A stretch of 64,000 nt of DNA from contig JBBAEN010000001.1 in the NCBI GenBank assembly GCA_041655955.1, positions 62,001-126,000 on the forward strand, read 5' to 3'. This DNA is from Micavibrio_A sp041655955. GTDB lineage: Bacteria > Pseudomonadota > Alphaproteobacteria > Micavibrionales > Micavibrionaceae. Made by a program: the position numbers and the translations under genes. Of this stretch, positions 8,811 to 16,800 are shown piece by piece (within the stretch, counting starts at the first letter, position 1; each line of letters starts with the position of its first letter). Below the pieces are notes generated by a model, which did not search any database, was not told the DNA's origin, and saw only the letters and a list, made by a program, of their open reading frames with translations.

Positions 8811-8841
8811 TAAAAAACGGGCAGGAAAATTCCGCCCGTTC
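8811..8841 (-). terminator. Rho-independent terminator of the cold-shock gene
   Basis: On the minus strand AACGGGC (8840-8834) pairs with GCCCGTT (8822-8816) around an 11-base loop, followed by a T run. It lies 46 bp after the cold-shock stop codon. Confidence 0.8.
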
Positions 8842-8886
8842 TATAATTTTTCTTATCAAGCGCTCTCAAAGAAACGCTGTAATAAT

Positions 8887-9099
8887 TTAGGCGGCTGCCT
8901 CAAGGTTTACAGCAGCAGCTTTCCCTTTTTTCGGATCCGTCTGGATTTCATAGGAAATCTTCTGGCCTTCATTCAGGGCGCGCATGCCGGATTTTTCAAC
9001 AGCGGAAATATGGACGAATACGTCCGCGCCGCCATCGTCAGGCTGGATAAAGCCGTAGCCTTTTTGTGTGTTGAACCATTTTACGGTACCTGTAGCCAT
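8887..9099 (-). CDS. Cold-shock domain protein (CspA family)
   Basis: This 70-residue single cold-shock domain protein binds single-stranded RNA and DNA and acts as an RNA chaperone. The RNP1 motif KGYGFI is at residues 13-18 and RNP2 VFVHI at 27-31, after the usual GTVKWFN. I start it at ATG 9099, where AAGGAG is spaced 9 bases. The frame is open upstream to 9225, but the extra residues are not family-like. The upstream region is typical of csp leaders: a small hairpin CCACA/TGTGG lies at 9138-9150, and a perfect 14-bp palindrome lies farther up at 9271-9284. A terminator follows the gene. Confidence 0.95.
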   Translation of the reverse strand: MATGTVKWFNTQKGYGFIQPDDGGADVFVHISAVEKSGMRALNEGQKISYEIQTDPKKGKAAAVNLEAAA

Positions 9100-9270
9100 A
9101 GTCGTTTTCTCCTTCGTTGGCATTGAGTTGCGCATCCCCACACCATGTGGTTCCGCGCTTGTGTCTGATCTCAGTTCTCGGCTTGTGCCTTTATAATAAC
9201 CCTGCTCAAACCGACTTTTTACCAACTAGGATTTCTATGGGCCGTCGTCGTCAATAGGTCGTGTCGTAGA

Positions 9271-9284
9271 GTTTGATATCAAAC
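9271..9284. promoter_or_regulatory. Perfect 14-bp palindrome GTTTGATATCAAAC upstream of the cold-shock gene
   Basis: GTTTGAT and ATCAAAC abut to make a perfect dyad in the 260-bp space between the unknown gene ending at 9360 and the cold-shock start at 9099. It has the size of a site for a dimeric repressor or activator. No regulator for it is known from this window. Confidence 0.45.
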
Positions 9285-9359
9285 ACGATGATACTGCCCA
9301 TGTTTCCGGCAGGAGGTCAAGCTTATTTACGACAAGTAAAGCCTGCCTGCGGGAGGGGC

Positions 9360-9809
9360 CTAACCCTCATTTCCTTCATAAAGATGGTAGTTTTTCCGCT
9401 CCCAGACGGTGGTGAGATGCGTTGGATGCGGCAGGAAGTGAAAGAGCCGGTAGGCAAACGGCATGGAGGCAAAATAGTCGGGTTTGGCCGGATGGGACGG
9501 GTTGTCGGGCGCGCCGGTTTCTCCCGCGGCGTGGGAGGGCGAGGGGGTATTGTCATTCACCAGCCCGTAGAGCGTCGCCATTTGCTCCCCGCAATGCTGC
9601 TTGGCCTTGGAGCGGAGCAGGCGGAAAAGGCTCTCGGTAGAACTGGCCTTGCCGTGAAATTCGCGCAGGAGCGCCTTATAGCCATTATAAGGATAATGGG
9701 TGCGCACATAATCATCCAGCCAGAACCAGTCCGTTTTCGGCATGGACACGATGGCATGCTGGCGGCTCAGGCTGGGGAGGTGGAGAATTCGTGTTTCATT
9801 TGCAGGCAT
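9360..9809 (-). CDS. Hypothetical protein, 149 residues
   Basis: The start at 9809 has AAAGGGAAG about 6 bases upstream. The protein is soluble with a WFWLDDYVR segment near residue 28 and a basic helical stretch (LFRLLRSKAKQHC) near 60, followed by a Pro/Ser-rich linker and an aromatic C-terminus. I recognise no family. A longer frame on the opposite strand covers the same bases, but its translation is a low-complexity Gly/Arg shadow, so the minus-strand reading is preferred. The gene is upstream of the cold-shock gene on the same strand but separated by a 260-bp spacer. Confidence 0.55.
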   Translation of the reverse strand: MPANETRILHLPSLSRQHAIVSMPKTDWFWLDDYVRTHYPYNGYKALLREFHGKASSTESLFRLLRSKAKQHCGEQMATLYGLVNDNTPSPSHAAGETGAPDNPSHPAKPDYFASMPFAYRLFHFLPHPTHLTTVWERKNYHLYEGNEG

Positions 9810-10057
9810 ATAATCTTCCCTTTCTGGCTGGGCTGGCGGTGGCAGGCTTTTGCCCTTTTGCTCTTATCCGCCTTGATTCTATCCTCTCATTTTTGCACTG
9901 CCGCGATCAAATTTGCGGCCCCTGAAAGGGGGCAAGCTCTTCATTCAAAAGGAGGATAGACATTTATCCACAGGGGGGGTAGGATAAGGGACGCGTTCGC
10001 GATTCCATGTTTATTGGGCCTTTACCGTTCTTTGAAGCAAATTTCAGGTGATTTTAT

Positions 10058-10339
10058 ATGAAAACTCTCCGCTCCGGCCTGCTGGCCATCGCTGGTTTCT
10101 CTGCCATCCTGCTTGCCGGCTGCGGCGACGGGTATGAAGTCGTAAAATTCTCCGGTCAGGTTCCCTATACGGATGAACGGACGGCAGGGCCGGGCGTGAC
10201 CTTCGTACGCGCCCATTTGATGCCTGAAAAGACGATCGTGTTCCCGGAGCCCTTGCTGACGCCGCAAATCCTGCCGCAATCCGTGCCTTTGAGCGACGCC
10301 GCCCCGCTTTTTGAAGCCGGCAATGCCGAGAAGAAATAA
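10058..10339 (+). CDS. Small lipoprotein, unknown function
   Basis: The 93-residue product has a type II signal peptide: a basic start (MKTLR), a hydrophobic core and the lipobox LAGC with the lipidated cysteine at about residue 22. It would be processed by Lgt and LspA and anchored in the envelope. AGGTGA lies 6 bases before the ATG. The mature part (about 70 residues) is polar, with several prolines and no recognised domain. A terminator-like hairpin follows directly at 10338, so it is probably a single-gene transcript. Confidence 0.7.
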   Translation: MKTLRSGLLAIAGFSAILLAGCGDGYEVVKFSGQVPYTDERTAGPGVTFVRAHLMPEKTIVFPEPLLTPQILPQSVPLSDAAPLFEAGNAEKK

Positions 10340-10369
10340 ACGGGAAAAGCCCCCAGCCGCCCGTTTTTC
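10338..10369 (+). terminator. Terminator after the small lipoprotein gene
   Basis: AAACGGG (10338-10344) pairs with CCCGTTT (10360-10366) and is followed by a short T run. It overlaps the stop codon of the lipoprotein gene. Confidence 0.6.
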
Positions 10370-10467
10370 AGCCCTTTTCAAACAAAAGATGACAGGGAAG
10401 CGCTGGACGGGGTAGAATAATGCATTGAGTTCCTTTGCTTTTTTCTAAAAGAGGATAATTTTTACGC

Positions 10468-11298
10468 ATGTGGGTTTTTCTCTGGCTTCTTCTATCCGCT
10501 GTTTTAATCGGCGCGACGATCTGGTCTTTACAGATATTATTGCGCCAGAAGCGGGCGTGGGAAGCCTATGCCAAGGCGAAAAACCTCACTTTCAAGCGCG
10601 GCACTTTTATGGGCCCGGCGGAAATTACGGGCAATATCGGCGATTACAGGCTTGGCTTTTTCACGGCGGAGCAGGATGGCGGCGATATCCGCACGCGCCG
10701 CTATGTGACGGTCGTCGAAATAGAATTGGTAGAAGGCATCGTCAACGGCGCCGCGATGGGATCGCAGGAAATGCTACCCTTCCTAAAGTCGCTCGACAGG
10801 CTTCATCCCTATAAGATCAAAAGCGGCAAATGGGATCGGGAAAAACACCACGCCTTTGTCATGTATGACGATGTCGCGGAGTCCTATCTGACGGATGCGC
10901 GGGTCGAAGCCATCGACGCTATCTTGAAAACGCGCAACGCGAATGTGCTTGTTATCTTTAACGACAGGCAGCTGGTCTTGCGCCTTGAAACCGTCGATCC
11001 GATACAAGATGCCGCGAAGATGGACAAGATTGTCACGCGGCTTATGGGGCTTTCCGACAAGCTGCGTATTTCCGATGAGGAACGCAAGATGCACATGGCC
11101 AAAGCGCCCGTGCAGATGCAGGTTTTGCATGTTCAGGCACCGCCGCCGGAGGCCGCCGCAGCGGCAGGGGCCGCGGATACTCCGCCTGCATCCTCGTCTG
11201 CATCCTTGCCCGTGCGGGAGGAAACAGGCATAGCGGCGGATGCTGAAACGGGCGTGCCGTCCGATCAGGCTGGTTCCTCCAAAGACGGTTCTTCCTAA
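10468..11298 (+). CDS. Single-pass membrane protein with cytoplasmic domain, unknown function
   Basis: The 276-residue protein has one N-terminal transmembrane helix (residues 3-25, WVFLWLLLSAVLIGATIW) and then a soluble mixed alpha/beta region to about residue 215. The C-terminal 60 residues are low-complexity Ala/Pro/Ser (AAAAAGAAD, SSSASLP). No family motif is recognised. The ORF overlaps the convergent GH13 gene by 4 bp at their 3' ends. The function is not predictable from neighbours. Confidence 0.7.
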   Translation: MWVFLWLLLSAVLIGATIWSLQILLRQKRAWEAYAKAKNLTFKRGTFMGPAEITGNIGDYRLGFFTAEQDGGDIRTRRYVTVVEIELVEGIVNGAAMGSQEMLPFLKSLDRLHPYKIKSGKWDREKHHAFVMYDDVAESYLTDARVEAIDAILKTRNANVLVIFNDRQLVLRLETVDPIQDAAKMDKIVTRLMGLSDKLRISDEERKMHMAKAPVQMQVLHVQAPPPEAAAAAGAADTPPASSSASLPVREETGIAADAETGVPSDQAGSSKDGSS

Positions 11299-12938
11299 GA
11301 CGGCTCTTCCAAAAATGCGTAGCCGTAAGGCGCGAACTCTATCCGGCCTGTTTGCGCGTTGATGACCGCCCCGCGTGAAATTTCAGCAATCATGCCGGAT
11401 TGTCCGGAATGCCCGCAGTCCCACGACTTGTTTTCCTTGTCCGCATTGAAGAGGCAGAGGATTTTTTCCCCGTTCAAGAGGCGGCGGTAGGCGATAAGGC
11501 CGGACGGGCTTTCCACCATCTCGATAGTTCCGCGTTTCAGGGCGGGGCGGGTTTTCCTGAAGGCCAGAAAGCGCCGGTAATGGTTCAGGACGGATTCCGG
11601 ATCGTTCTCCTGCATATCGACCGCAAGCGGGTAATGGGCAAGGGCAACCGGCAGCCATGTTTTGGCGGCGGCGCTGAAACCCGCTTGCGCCGCCTCGCTT
11701 ATCCACGGCATCGGTGTGCGCGCCCCGTCACGGTTCATGGAATCGGGATACATGCTGATGTCATACGGGTCTTGCATATCCTCGAACGCGACATGGGCGA
11801 CGGGCAGGCCAAGCTCATCCCCTTGATACACGCAAACGGAACCGCGCAGGGATAAAAGCAATGCCATCCCCATCAGGGCGTAATCATGACGCACATCTTC
11901 GCCTTGCCCGTGATTGGAGGCAAAGCGCGTATTGTCGTGGTTGCCGAGCGCGTAAGTCATCCAGCCATCTTCGATGACATGCTCTATTGTTTCGATGGTG
12001 GTAACGATTGTTTCCTTGGTGACGGTCTTTCCTGTCAGGCCGAAAGAATAGGCGCTGTGCAGCCTGTTTCCTTTTTGCGTGTAAAGCGTCGCCCTGCGCT
12101 CGCTGTCGTCGCCGCCAATCTCGCCCATCAGAAAAATAGCCCCGTACTCGTCGGCGGTTACGCGCAGGCGGTTCAGCCATTTGAAGGTTTCGTCGGAGAG
12201 ATAGCCATAGGCATTTTCACGGATCTGCCGCGACATGGGGTTGGAAGAATTCATATCTGTCGGCGGCGGCGCGTCATGCGGCCTGACCGGATTGTCTTTG
12301 AGGTTCGGGTGGCTTAGCGCGCAATTGATGACGTCGAGCCTGAATCCGTCAACGCCCATATCGAGCCAGAAGCGTTCCGTCGCAAGAATTTCCGTGCGCA
12401 CATCTTCGTTCCAGAGATTGAGCGCAGGTTGCGAGGAAAGGAAATGGTGGAGGTAATATTGCTCGCGCCGCGTATCCCACGTCCATGCGGGGCCGCCGAA
12501 AATGGAAAGCCAGTTATTGGGCGGCGTGCCGTCCTGTTTGGAATCCGCCCATATATACCAGTCATGGCGGGCATTATGCTTGTTCATCCGGCTTTCCTTG
12601 AACCAGTCATGCTGGTCGGATGTATGGCTCCAGACTTGATCCAGGATGATTTTCAACCCCCGCGCATGCGCCTCATCAAGCAGCATTTTGAAATCGTCGA
12701 TTGTGCCGAATATCGGATCGACATCGCGGTAGTCGGCAATATCATAACCGAAATCCTTCATAGGCGACTTAAAGAAGGGGGAGAGCCAGATGGCGTCCAC
12801 GCCGAGCGCCGCCACATAATCAAGTTTCGCTATAATGCCGGGCAGATCGCCGATGCCGTCGCCGTTCGTGTCGCAAAAGCTGCGCGGGTAAATCTGGTAT
12901 ATGACCGCGCCGCGCCACCATTCCTTGTCTTGTGTCAT
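11295..12938 (-). CDS. GH13 alpha-glucosidase / oligo-1,6-glucosidase type
   Basis: This 547-residue glycoside hydrolase of the alpha-amylase clan hydrolyses alpha-glucosidic bonds in maltose-type or isomaltose-type oligosaccharides. The start at 12938 is chosen because GGGGA lies 8-9 bases upstream; an in-frame ATG at 12971 lacks this. The (beta/alpha)8 barrel shows YQIYPRSF near residue 15, GFRLDVIN with the nucleophile Asp near 200, GEIGGD with the acid/base Glu near 272, and GNHDNTR with the third Asp near 333. No signal peptide is seen, so it is cytoplasmic. Specificity within the oligo-1,6-glucosidase, trehalulose or sucrose hydrolase group cannot be settled here. No sugar transporter is adjacent. 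Confidence 0.92.
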   Translation of the reverse strand: MTQDKEWWRGAVIYQIYPRSFCDTNGDGIGDLPGIIAKLDYVAALGVDAIWLSPFFKSPMKDFGYDIADYRDVDPIFGTIDDFKMLLDEAHARGLKIILDQVWSHTSDQHDWFKESRMNKHNARHDWYIWADSKQDGTPPNNWLSIFGGPAWTWDTRREQYYLHHFLSSQPALNLWNEDVRTEILATERFWLDMGVDGFRLDVINCALSHPNLKDNPVRPHDAPPPTDMNSSNPMSRQIRENAYGYLSDETFKWLNRLRVTADEYGAIFLMGEIGGDDSERRATLYTQKGNRLHSAYSFGLTGKTVTKETIVTTIETIEHVIEDGWMTYALGNHDNTRFASNHGQGEDVRHDYALMGMALLLSLRGSVCVYQGDELGLPVAHVAFEDMQDPYDISMYPDSMNRDGARTPMPWISEAAQAGFSAAAKTWLPVALAHYPLAVDMQENDPESVLNHYRRFLAFRKTRPALKRGTIEMVESPSGLIAYRRLLNGEKILCLFNADKENKSWDCGHSGQSGMIAEISRGAVINAQTGRIEFAPYGYAFLEEPS

Positions 12939-13040
12939 TTTTATATCCCCGTTTGATACGAATTCAGGCAAGATAGTAAATCATAAACGCCGCGTTCATG
13001 GCGCAAAAGCGATAGTTAGCATATTTACAGGGCATTTTTC

Positions 13041-13916
13041 ATGGAATTCCCCCTTTGGGCCGCTTTCGGCCTGACATCCGCAAGCCTTTCCGCCGTCATG
13101 ATGTTGTTTCAGGAAAGGCTGAAGGTGCATGGCTATGCGATGGCCTTTTGGAACAAGGTCGCCTGTATTTCCTTCATGCTCCCCCTTGCGCTTTATTTCG
13201 GCCTGCCCTCAAGCTGGATTTTCTATGCGCTCGTGGCGGGGCAGGCGATGCTCTGGGTCGTATCGGACGTCCTGTTCTTTTCCGCGATCCCGAAAGTCGG
13301 GGCGGGGGTCGTGTCGCGCATCCTCCCCATTTCGACCATCCTGACATTTTGCCTGTGGTTCCTGTTCGACCCGGCCTTGTTCGGGGATTATCTGGAAACA
13401 CCTGTGCGGAGCGCGCTCGTTTTCGCAACGCTTTGCGCGTCCGTTTATTTCGCCATGCGGATGAAACATTGCCCCGTATCATGGGCGGCGTTCCGCATGA
13501 TTTGGTTTGTCGTCTTTGCCGCCGTTGTCGGGCCTATCGGGTTCAAGCTGGTGACGCAGCATACCAATATCACGCAAGGGCCGTTCTCCTTCGTCGTGTG
13601 TGAGGCGCTTGTTATGGTGGCGTGCTGGAGCCTCTGGTACGCGTGGAAAAAACCGTTGCCGCACGCCGTCATGTTTTCAAAAGAAGCGATAAGAGGCGGT
13701 TTTTTGGTGGGGAGCGTTTCCTCGCTCATGGTCGCATCGAATTTTGCGGCGATATTCTATGTCGATAATCCGGGGCTTTTGCCGGCGGTTAAATTTACCG
13801 ATACGATGATTATCCTGCTTTTCTATAAAATGGCGGGCCGCAAGGAAGAAGCGGATCTTGTCGCGGGGTTCGGGATTGTTTTTTGCGCCATCACGATCGT
13901 GCTTTTAAAAATGTGA
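13041..13916 (+). CDS. DMT/EamA-like membrane transporter
   Basis: The 291-residue protein has nine or ten hydrophobic helices spread over its whole length with short loops, the architecture of drug/metabolite-transporter (EamA) exporters. The last segments (MIILLFYKMAGRKEEADLV then FGIVFCAITIVLL) match the usual end of that fold. No substrate can be assigned. AGGG lies about 8 bases before the ATG, and a strong terminator follows the stop. It is divergent from the glucosidase gene, 102 bp apart. Confidence 0.75.
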   Translation: MEFPLWAAFGLTSASLSAVMMLFQERLKVHGYAMAFWNKVACISFMLPLALYFGLPSSWIFYALVAGQAMLWVVSDVLFFSAIPKVGAGVVSRILPISTILTFCLWFLFDPALFGDYLETPVRSALVFATLCASVYFAMRMKHCPVSWAAFRMIWFVVFAAVVGPIGFKLVTQHTNITQGPFSFVVCEALVMVACWSLWYAWKKPLPHAVMFSKEAIRGGFLVGSVSSLMVASNFAAIFYVDNPGLLPAVKFTDTMIILLFYKMAGRKEEADLVAGFGIVFCAITIVLLKM

Positions 13917-13936
13917 TCCCGTAAGGCATGGAAGGT

Positions 13937-13972
13937 AAAAAAAATCCCCGCATGAAGGAGCGGGGATTTTTG
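13937..13972. terminator. Bidirectional terminator between the transporter and cyclophilin genes
   Basis: AAAATCCCCGC (13941-13951) and GCGGGGATTTT (13960-13970) form an 11-bp stem with an 8-base loop. A run of A precedes it and a run of T follows, so it can stop both converging transcripts. Confidence 0.9.
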
Positions 13973-13992
13973 TATTATAAAACGGATATTGC

Positions 13993-14529
13993 TTATTCCG
14001 CCGCATCGGCCGCGACTTGCAGCTTGATGATTTTATCGGGGTTCGCTGGCGGCTCGCCGCGCGTGATTTTATCGACATGCTCCATGCCGGATACGACCTG
14101 TCCCCAGACCGTGTACTGGCCGTTCAGGAAGCTGCAATCGTCGAAACAGATGAACCACTGGCTGTTTGCGGAATTGGGGTTGCCGGTGCGGGCGGCGCCG
14201 ATCGTGCCGCGCCCGAAATTATAGTCGTTGAATTCCGCCTTCAGATCCGGCAGGTCGGAGCCGCCCGTTCCCGTCCCCGTCGGGTCGCCCGTCTGGGCCA
14301 TGAAACCTTCGATAACGCGGTGGAAAACGACGCCGTCATAGAAGCCCTGCTTGGTCAGCTCCTTGATACGGGCGACATGGCCTGGCGCGATATCCGGCAT
14401 CAATTTAATCGTCACACGGCCATCTTTCAGGTCGAGATAGAGCGTGTTTTGCGGGTCGAGCGGCGCTGCATTTGCTGGTGCGGTCATCAGAAAAATACTC
14501 CCGAGTATAAGTGTAAGGGTTTTTAACAT
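13993..14529 (-). CDS. Periplasmic cyclophilin-type peptidyl-prolyl isomerase
   Basis: This 178-residue cyclophilin isomerises Xaa-Pro bonds during protein folding. A Sec signal peptide (residues 1-21, ending ANA) directs it to the periplasm. Cyclophilin core motifs are seen: FYDGVVFHRVI near 62-72, FMAQTGDPTGTGTGG near 76-90, and NSANSQWFI near 120, covering the catalytic Arg, Phe/Met and Gln positions. The length fits the short PpiA/PpiB type. ACGGAG lies 9-10 bases before the ATG. A shared terminator lies just beyond the stop. Confidence 0.93.
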   Translation of the reverse strand: MLKTLTLILGSIFLMTAPANAAPLDPQNTLYLDLKDGRVTIKLMPDIAPGHVARIKELTKQGFYDGVVFHRVIEGFMAQTGDPTGTGTGGSDLPDLKAEFNDYNFGRGTIGAARTGNPNSANSQWFICFDDCSFLNGQYTVWGQVVSGMEHVDKITRGEPPANPDKIIKLQVAADAAE

Positions 14530-14620
14530 GGGCTATTGCTCCGTTGGGTTGGTGGAAAGCCTTTTAGCAATGCCTGAAAGGAGGGGGGATGACAAGCCGT
14601 TATTGCCGCCTTATTCACGT

Positions 14621-14650
14621 AAAACAGCCGCCTTTTTAAAGGGCGGCTGC
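14621..14650 (-). terminator. Terminator of the 140-residue unknown gene
   Basis: On the minus strand CAGCCGCC (14649-14642) pairs with GGCGGCTG (14632-14625) around a 9-base loop, followed by TTTT. It lies about 55 bp beyond the stop of the gene at 14705. Confidence 0.75.
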
Positions 14651-14704
14651 AAGATGGAGGAAATGAAAGTTTTTTCGCGGCTTCTATAGCTCGTAGCTGG
14701 CGGT

Positions 14705-15127
14705 CTAGGGCGCGGTGGGCGCTGCGGTCTTTGGCGTGACGGGTGTGGCGGCCTCTGGCGCTGCTTCCGCGCTAAGATCCATCCTCTCAAAGGTGCGGAT
14801 CTGGGAGGCCTCGATGGCGTTTGTCAGCTTGTCGTTCTCAGGCCCTTTGAAAAGCAGCATGGCGCTCTGACCGTTATGAACCTGCATGCTCTCGATGCCG
14901 AGTTTTTCTGCGCTTTGCAGCGCTGCTTCATAGGGCGAGCCTTCCGCGCCCATTTCGGAACGGGGAAATGTGAAATAAGAAGCGCCGCCGGGATTGGCTT
15001 CCGCCGGAAGCCGCCTGCGGTCAAGCCCGGCAAGAGCATCCTGCGCTGCTTCCACTTCGGGGACTTCCGTATAAAGAAGGCCCTTTGCTACATCAAAGAC
15101 GCGTCCGATATCGAGTTCGGTTGTCAT
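14705..15127 (-). CDS. Hypothetical protein, 140 residues
   Basis: AAGGTG lies 7 bases before the ATG at 15127. The product is soluble, with no signal peptide. Residues 30-95 look like a compact alpha/beta region, and the last 30 residues are an Ala/Pro/Thr-rich tail (AAPEAATPVTPKTAAP). No family is recognised. A good terminator follows, so it is likely a single-gene transcription unit. Confidence 0.6.
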   Translation of the reverse strand: MTTELDIGRVFDVAKGLLYTEVPEVEAAQDALAGLDRRRLPAEANPGGASYFTFPRSEMGAEGSPYEAALQSAEKLGIESMQVHNGQSAMLLFKGPENDKLTNAIEASQIRTFERMDLSAEAAPEAATPVTPKTAAPTAP

Positions 15128-15276
15128 GGCAACACCTTGAATTTAAAAGAATTTCAAAAAAGCCTTCCGGCCATCCCCTGTAATGATAGGGACATGGTGC
15201 CATCAAAATATTAAAAATAGCTGAAGAACAGGCGGAAAGCGGGGCTTTTATCCGGCAACCCGCGCCGTTTCGGGCG

Positions 15277-15531
15277 TCATTCGGACAAGGCCGCTGTGCC
15301 GGCGGGGGCGGGAGAGAGGGCGGGAATATCCCCGATAAGTTTTTGAACCCCCGAAGCCGATTGATGCTCGACAATCATGTCTTTCACCATGCACAGGCAG
15401 GAGCCGCATTGCGGGCCGGCGCCGCCGGAACAGCTTTTATAGATTTGCGCGGGCGTGTTTGGCACAGCCGGGTTTTCAAGCGCGGATTTCACATCGCGGT
15501 CAGTAAACGGGTTGCACAGGCAGACATACAT
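15277..15531 (-). CDS. bfd: Bacterioferritin-associated ferredoxin-like [2Fe-2S] protein
   Basis: The 84-residue protein has the Bfd/Fer2_BFD domain: ligand cysteines C4 and C6 in YVCLCN, and C42 and C45 in PQCGSC, spaced as in Bfd, with the helix-turn-helix fold segment between. Bfd reduces the bacterioferritin core to release iron. I start at ATG 15531, where AAGG is about 10 bases upstream; the frame also opens at a GTG four codons earlier. The C-terminal 20 residues are a Pro/Ala-rich extension. Bacterioferritin is encoded 600 bp away on the same strand, with one opposite-strand gene between them. Confidence 0.88.
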   Translation of the reverse strand: MYVCLCNPFTDRDVKSALENPAVPNTPAQIYKSCSGGAGPQCGSCLCMVKDMIVEHQSASGVQKLIGDIPALSPAPAGTAALSE

Positions 15532-15670
15532 GCTATGGCGCACCTTAAAATCTATGGGCGGGCTTATCCGGCCAGCATCGGAAGATGGGCGGGATAATAA
15601 TGGACATGATACTTATTCGCAAGTTATTGCGGGGACAAAGGCCCGAACCCTGCCCATCTCCCTGAATTTT

Positions 15671-16081
15671 ATGATAGTTTACGCCATGCGCCGCCCTTCA
15701 CACCGTTCAATAGAGCCGGAACTGCCGACACCGCTTTGGCGGCGGCTTTTCGATCTGGACGCGCTTGAATCCCTGCTTCAAGGCGCGGCGCGGCAGGGGG
15801 CGCCGATAAGCTATGCCGAAACGCTCAATTGCCTGGGGCTGGATTTTTCGCGGCCCAAAATGCGCGCCCTTTGCATTGCGCTGGGCGAGATTGACCGCAG
15901 GGCGGCTGCGCGGGGCGAGCCGGAGCTGGCCGTGCTTGTCGTCAGGGCTTCCGATAAATTGCCGGGCGCCGGATGGTGGGTGGACAGAAAGCGTTATAAA
16001 GGCCCCTATGAAGGGCCGGATGCAGAGCGTTATATAAAGCGTATTCAGGCAAAAGCCTTTACCTATTGGAAAACGCGTTAG
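15671..16081 (+). CDS. Hypothetical alphaproteobacterial-type protein, about 136 residues
   Basis: The frame is much longer upstream, but family-like sequence starts at about ATG 15671 or 15686. The protein contains ISYAETLNCLGLDFSRPKMRALC near residue 48 and a segment with ELAVLVVRASDKLPGAGWW near 95, a pattern I recall from short uncharacterised alphaproteobacterial proteins. It has no signal peptide or membrane segment. It lies between the Bfd-like gene and bacterioferritin on the opposite strand, with no sign of functional linkage. Its function is unknown. Confidence 0.6.
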   Translation: MIVYAMRRPSHRSIEPELPTPLWRRLFDLDALESLLQGAARQGAPISYAETLNCLGLDFSRPKMRALCIALGEIDRRAAARGEPELAVLVVRASDKLPGAGWWVDRKRYKGPYEGPDAERYIKRIQAKAFTYWKTR

Positions 16082-16128
16082 CGGGCAGGGGGCCTTGCCC
16101 CGCCCTTGGCGGTTTTGCGCCCCGCCCC

Positions 16129-16617
16129 TTATTCTTCCTGTTCGGTCGCGGGGGCGGAGTTGAGCTGGATGTATTTTTCAATCCCCATCACCTCTATCAT
16201 GCCGAGCTGGGTTTCCAGGAAATCCTCATGCCCTTCCTCGTCGGTGAGGATCTTGATAAAAAGATCGCGGGTGACGAAGTCATTGGCTTCATCGCAATCT
16301 TTTATTCCTGCGCGGTAATTATCGATCCCTTCACGCTCAAGTTTAAGGTCGCCTTCAAGGACTTCTTTTACATTTTCGCCGATATAAAGTTTTCCCAGCT
16401 CCTGCAAATTCGGCAGGCCGCCAAGAAGGAGGATGCGTTTGATAAGGAGATCGGCATGCTGCATTTCTTCGATAGACTCGTCATATTCATGCTTGCCGAG
16501 CTTGGTCACGCCCCAGTCATCAAGCATACGCGAATGGAGGAAATACTGGTTGATTGCGGTCAGCTCGCCTTTCAAGGCAAGGTTCAGACGTTTGATGATT
16601 TGCGGCGCGCCCTTCAT
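16129..16617 (-). CDS. bfr: Bacterioferritin
   Basis: The 162-residue haem-containing ferritin assembles into a 24-subunit shell that oxidises and stores iron. Ferroxidase ligands match the E. coli positions: E18, E51 and H54, with EEGHED near 127-132. Methionine 52, the axial haem ligand between subunits, is present in EEMQHAD. The length is standard. AAGGAG lies 7 bases before the ATG. The Bfd-like reductase partner is encoded nearby. The C-terminus carries a short acidic tail. Confidence 0.97.
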   Translation of the reverse strand: MKGAPQIIKRLNLALKGELTAINQYFLHSRMLDDWGVTKLGKHEYDESIEEMQHADLLIKRILLLGGLPNLQELGKLYIGENVKEVLEGDLKLEREGIDNYRAGIKDCDEANDFVTRDLFIKILTDEEGHEDFLETQLGMIEVMGIEKYIQLNSAPATEQEE

Positions 16618-16756
16618 ATTATTTCTCCTTGGCTGGAATATATTCTTTCAAGGATTATAAGCCTGGCTGGATAAAAGTACAGTGTTACGGCTGTTTTTAT
16701 GCGCATTTTTCAATCTATTGCCGCAAATGATTTTGAATCGCATTCATGATTGAAAG

Positions 16757-16783
16757 AAAAAGGCCGTTTTACCGGCCCTTTTA
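16757..16783 (-). terminator. Terminator of purB
   Basis: On the minus strand AAGGGCCG pairs with CGGCC followed by a T run, around a 6-base loop with one G-T wobble. It lies just past the purB stop codon at 16801. Confidence 0.65.
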
Positions 16784-16800
16784 TCATTCTTTCTGTTTTT

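Noticed and set aside
9273..9959. A 228-codon plus-strand frame over the unknown gene at 9360-9809
   Set aside because: Gly/Arg-rich composition and no ribosome-binding site; the minus-strand frame has a good Shine-Dalgarno and more protein-like composition.
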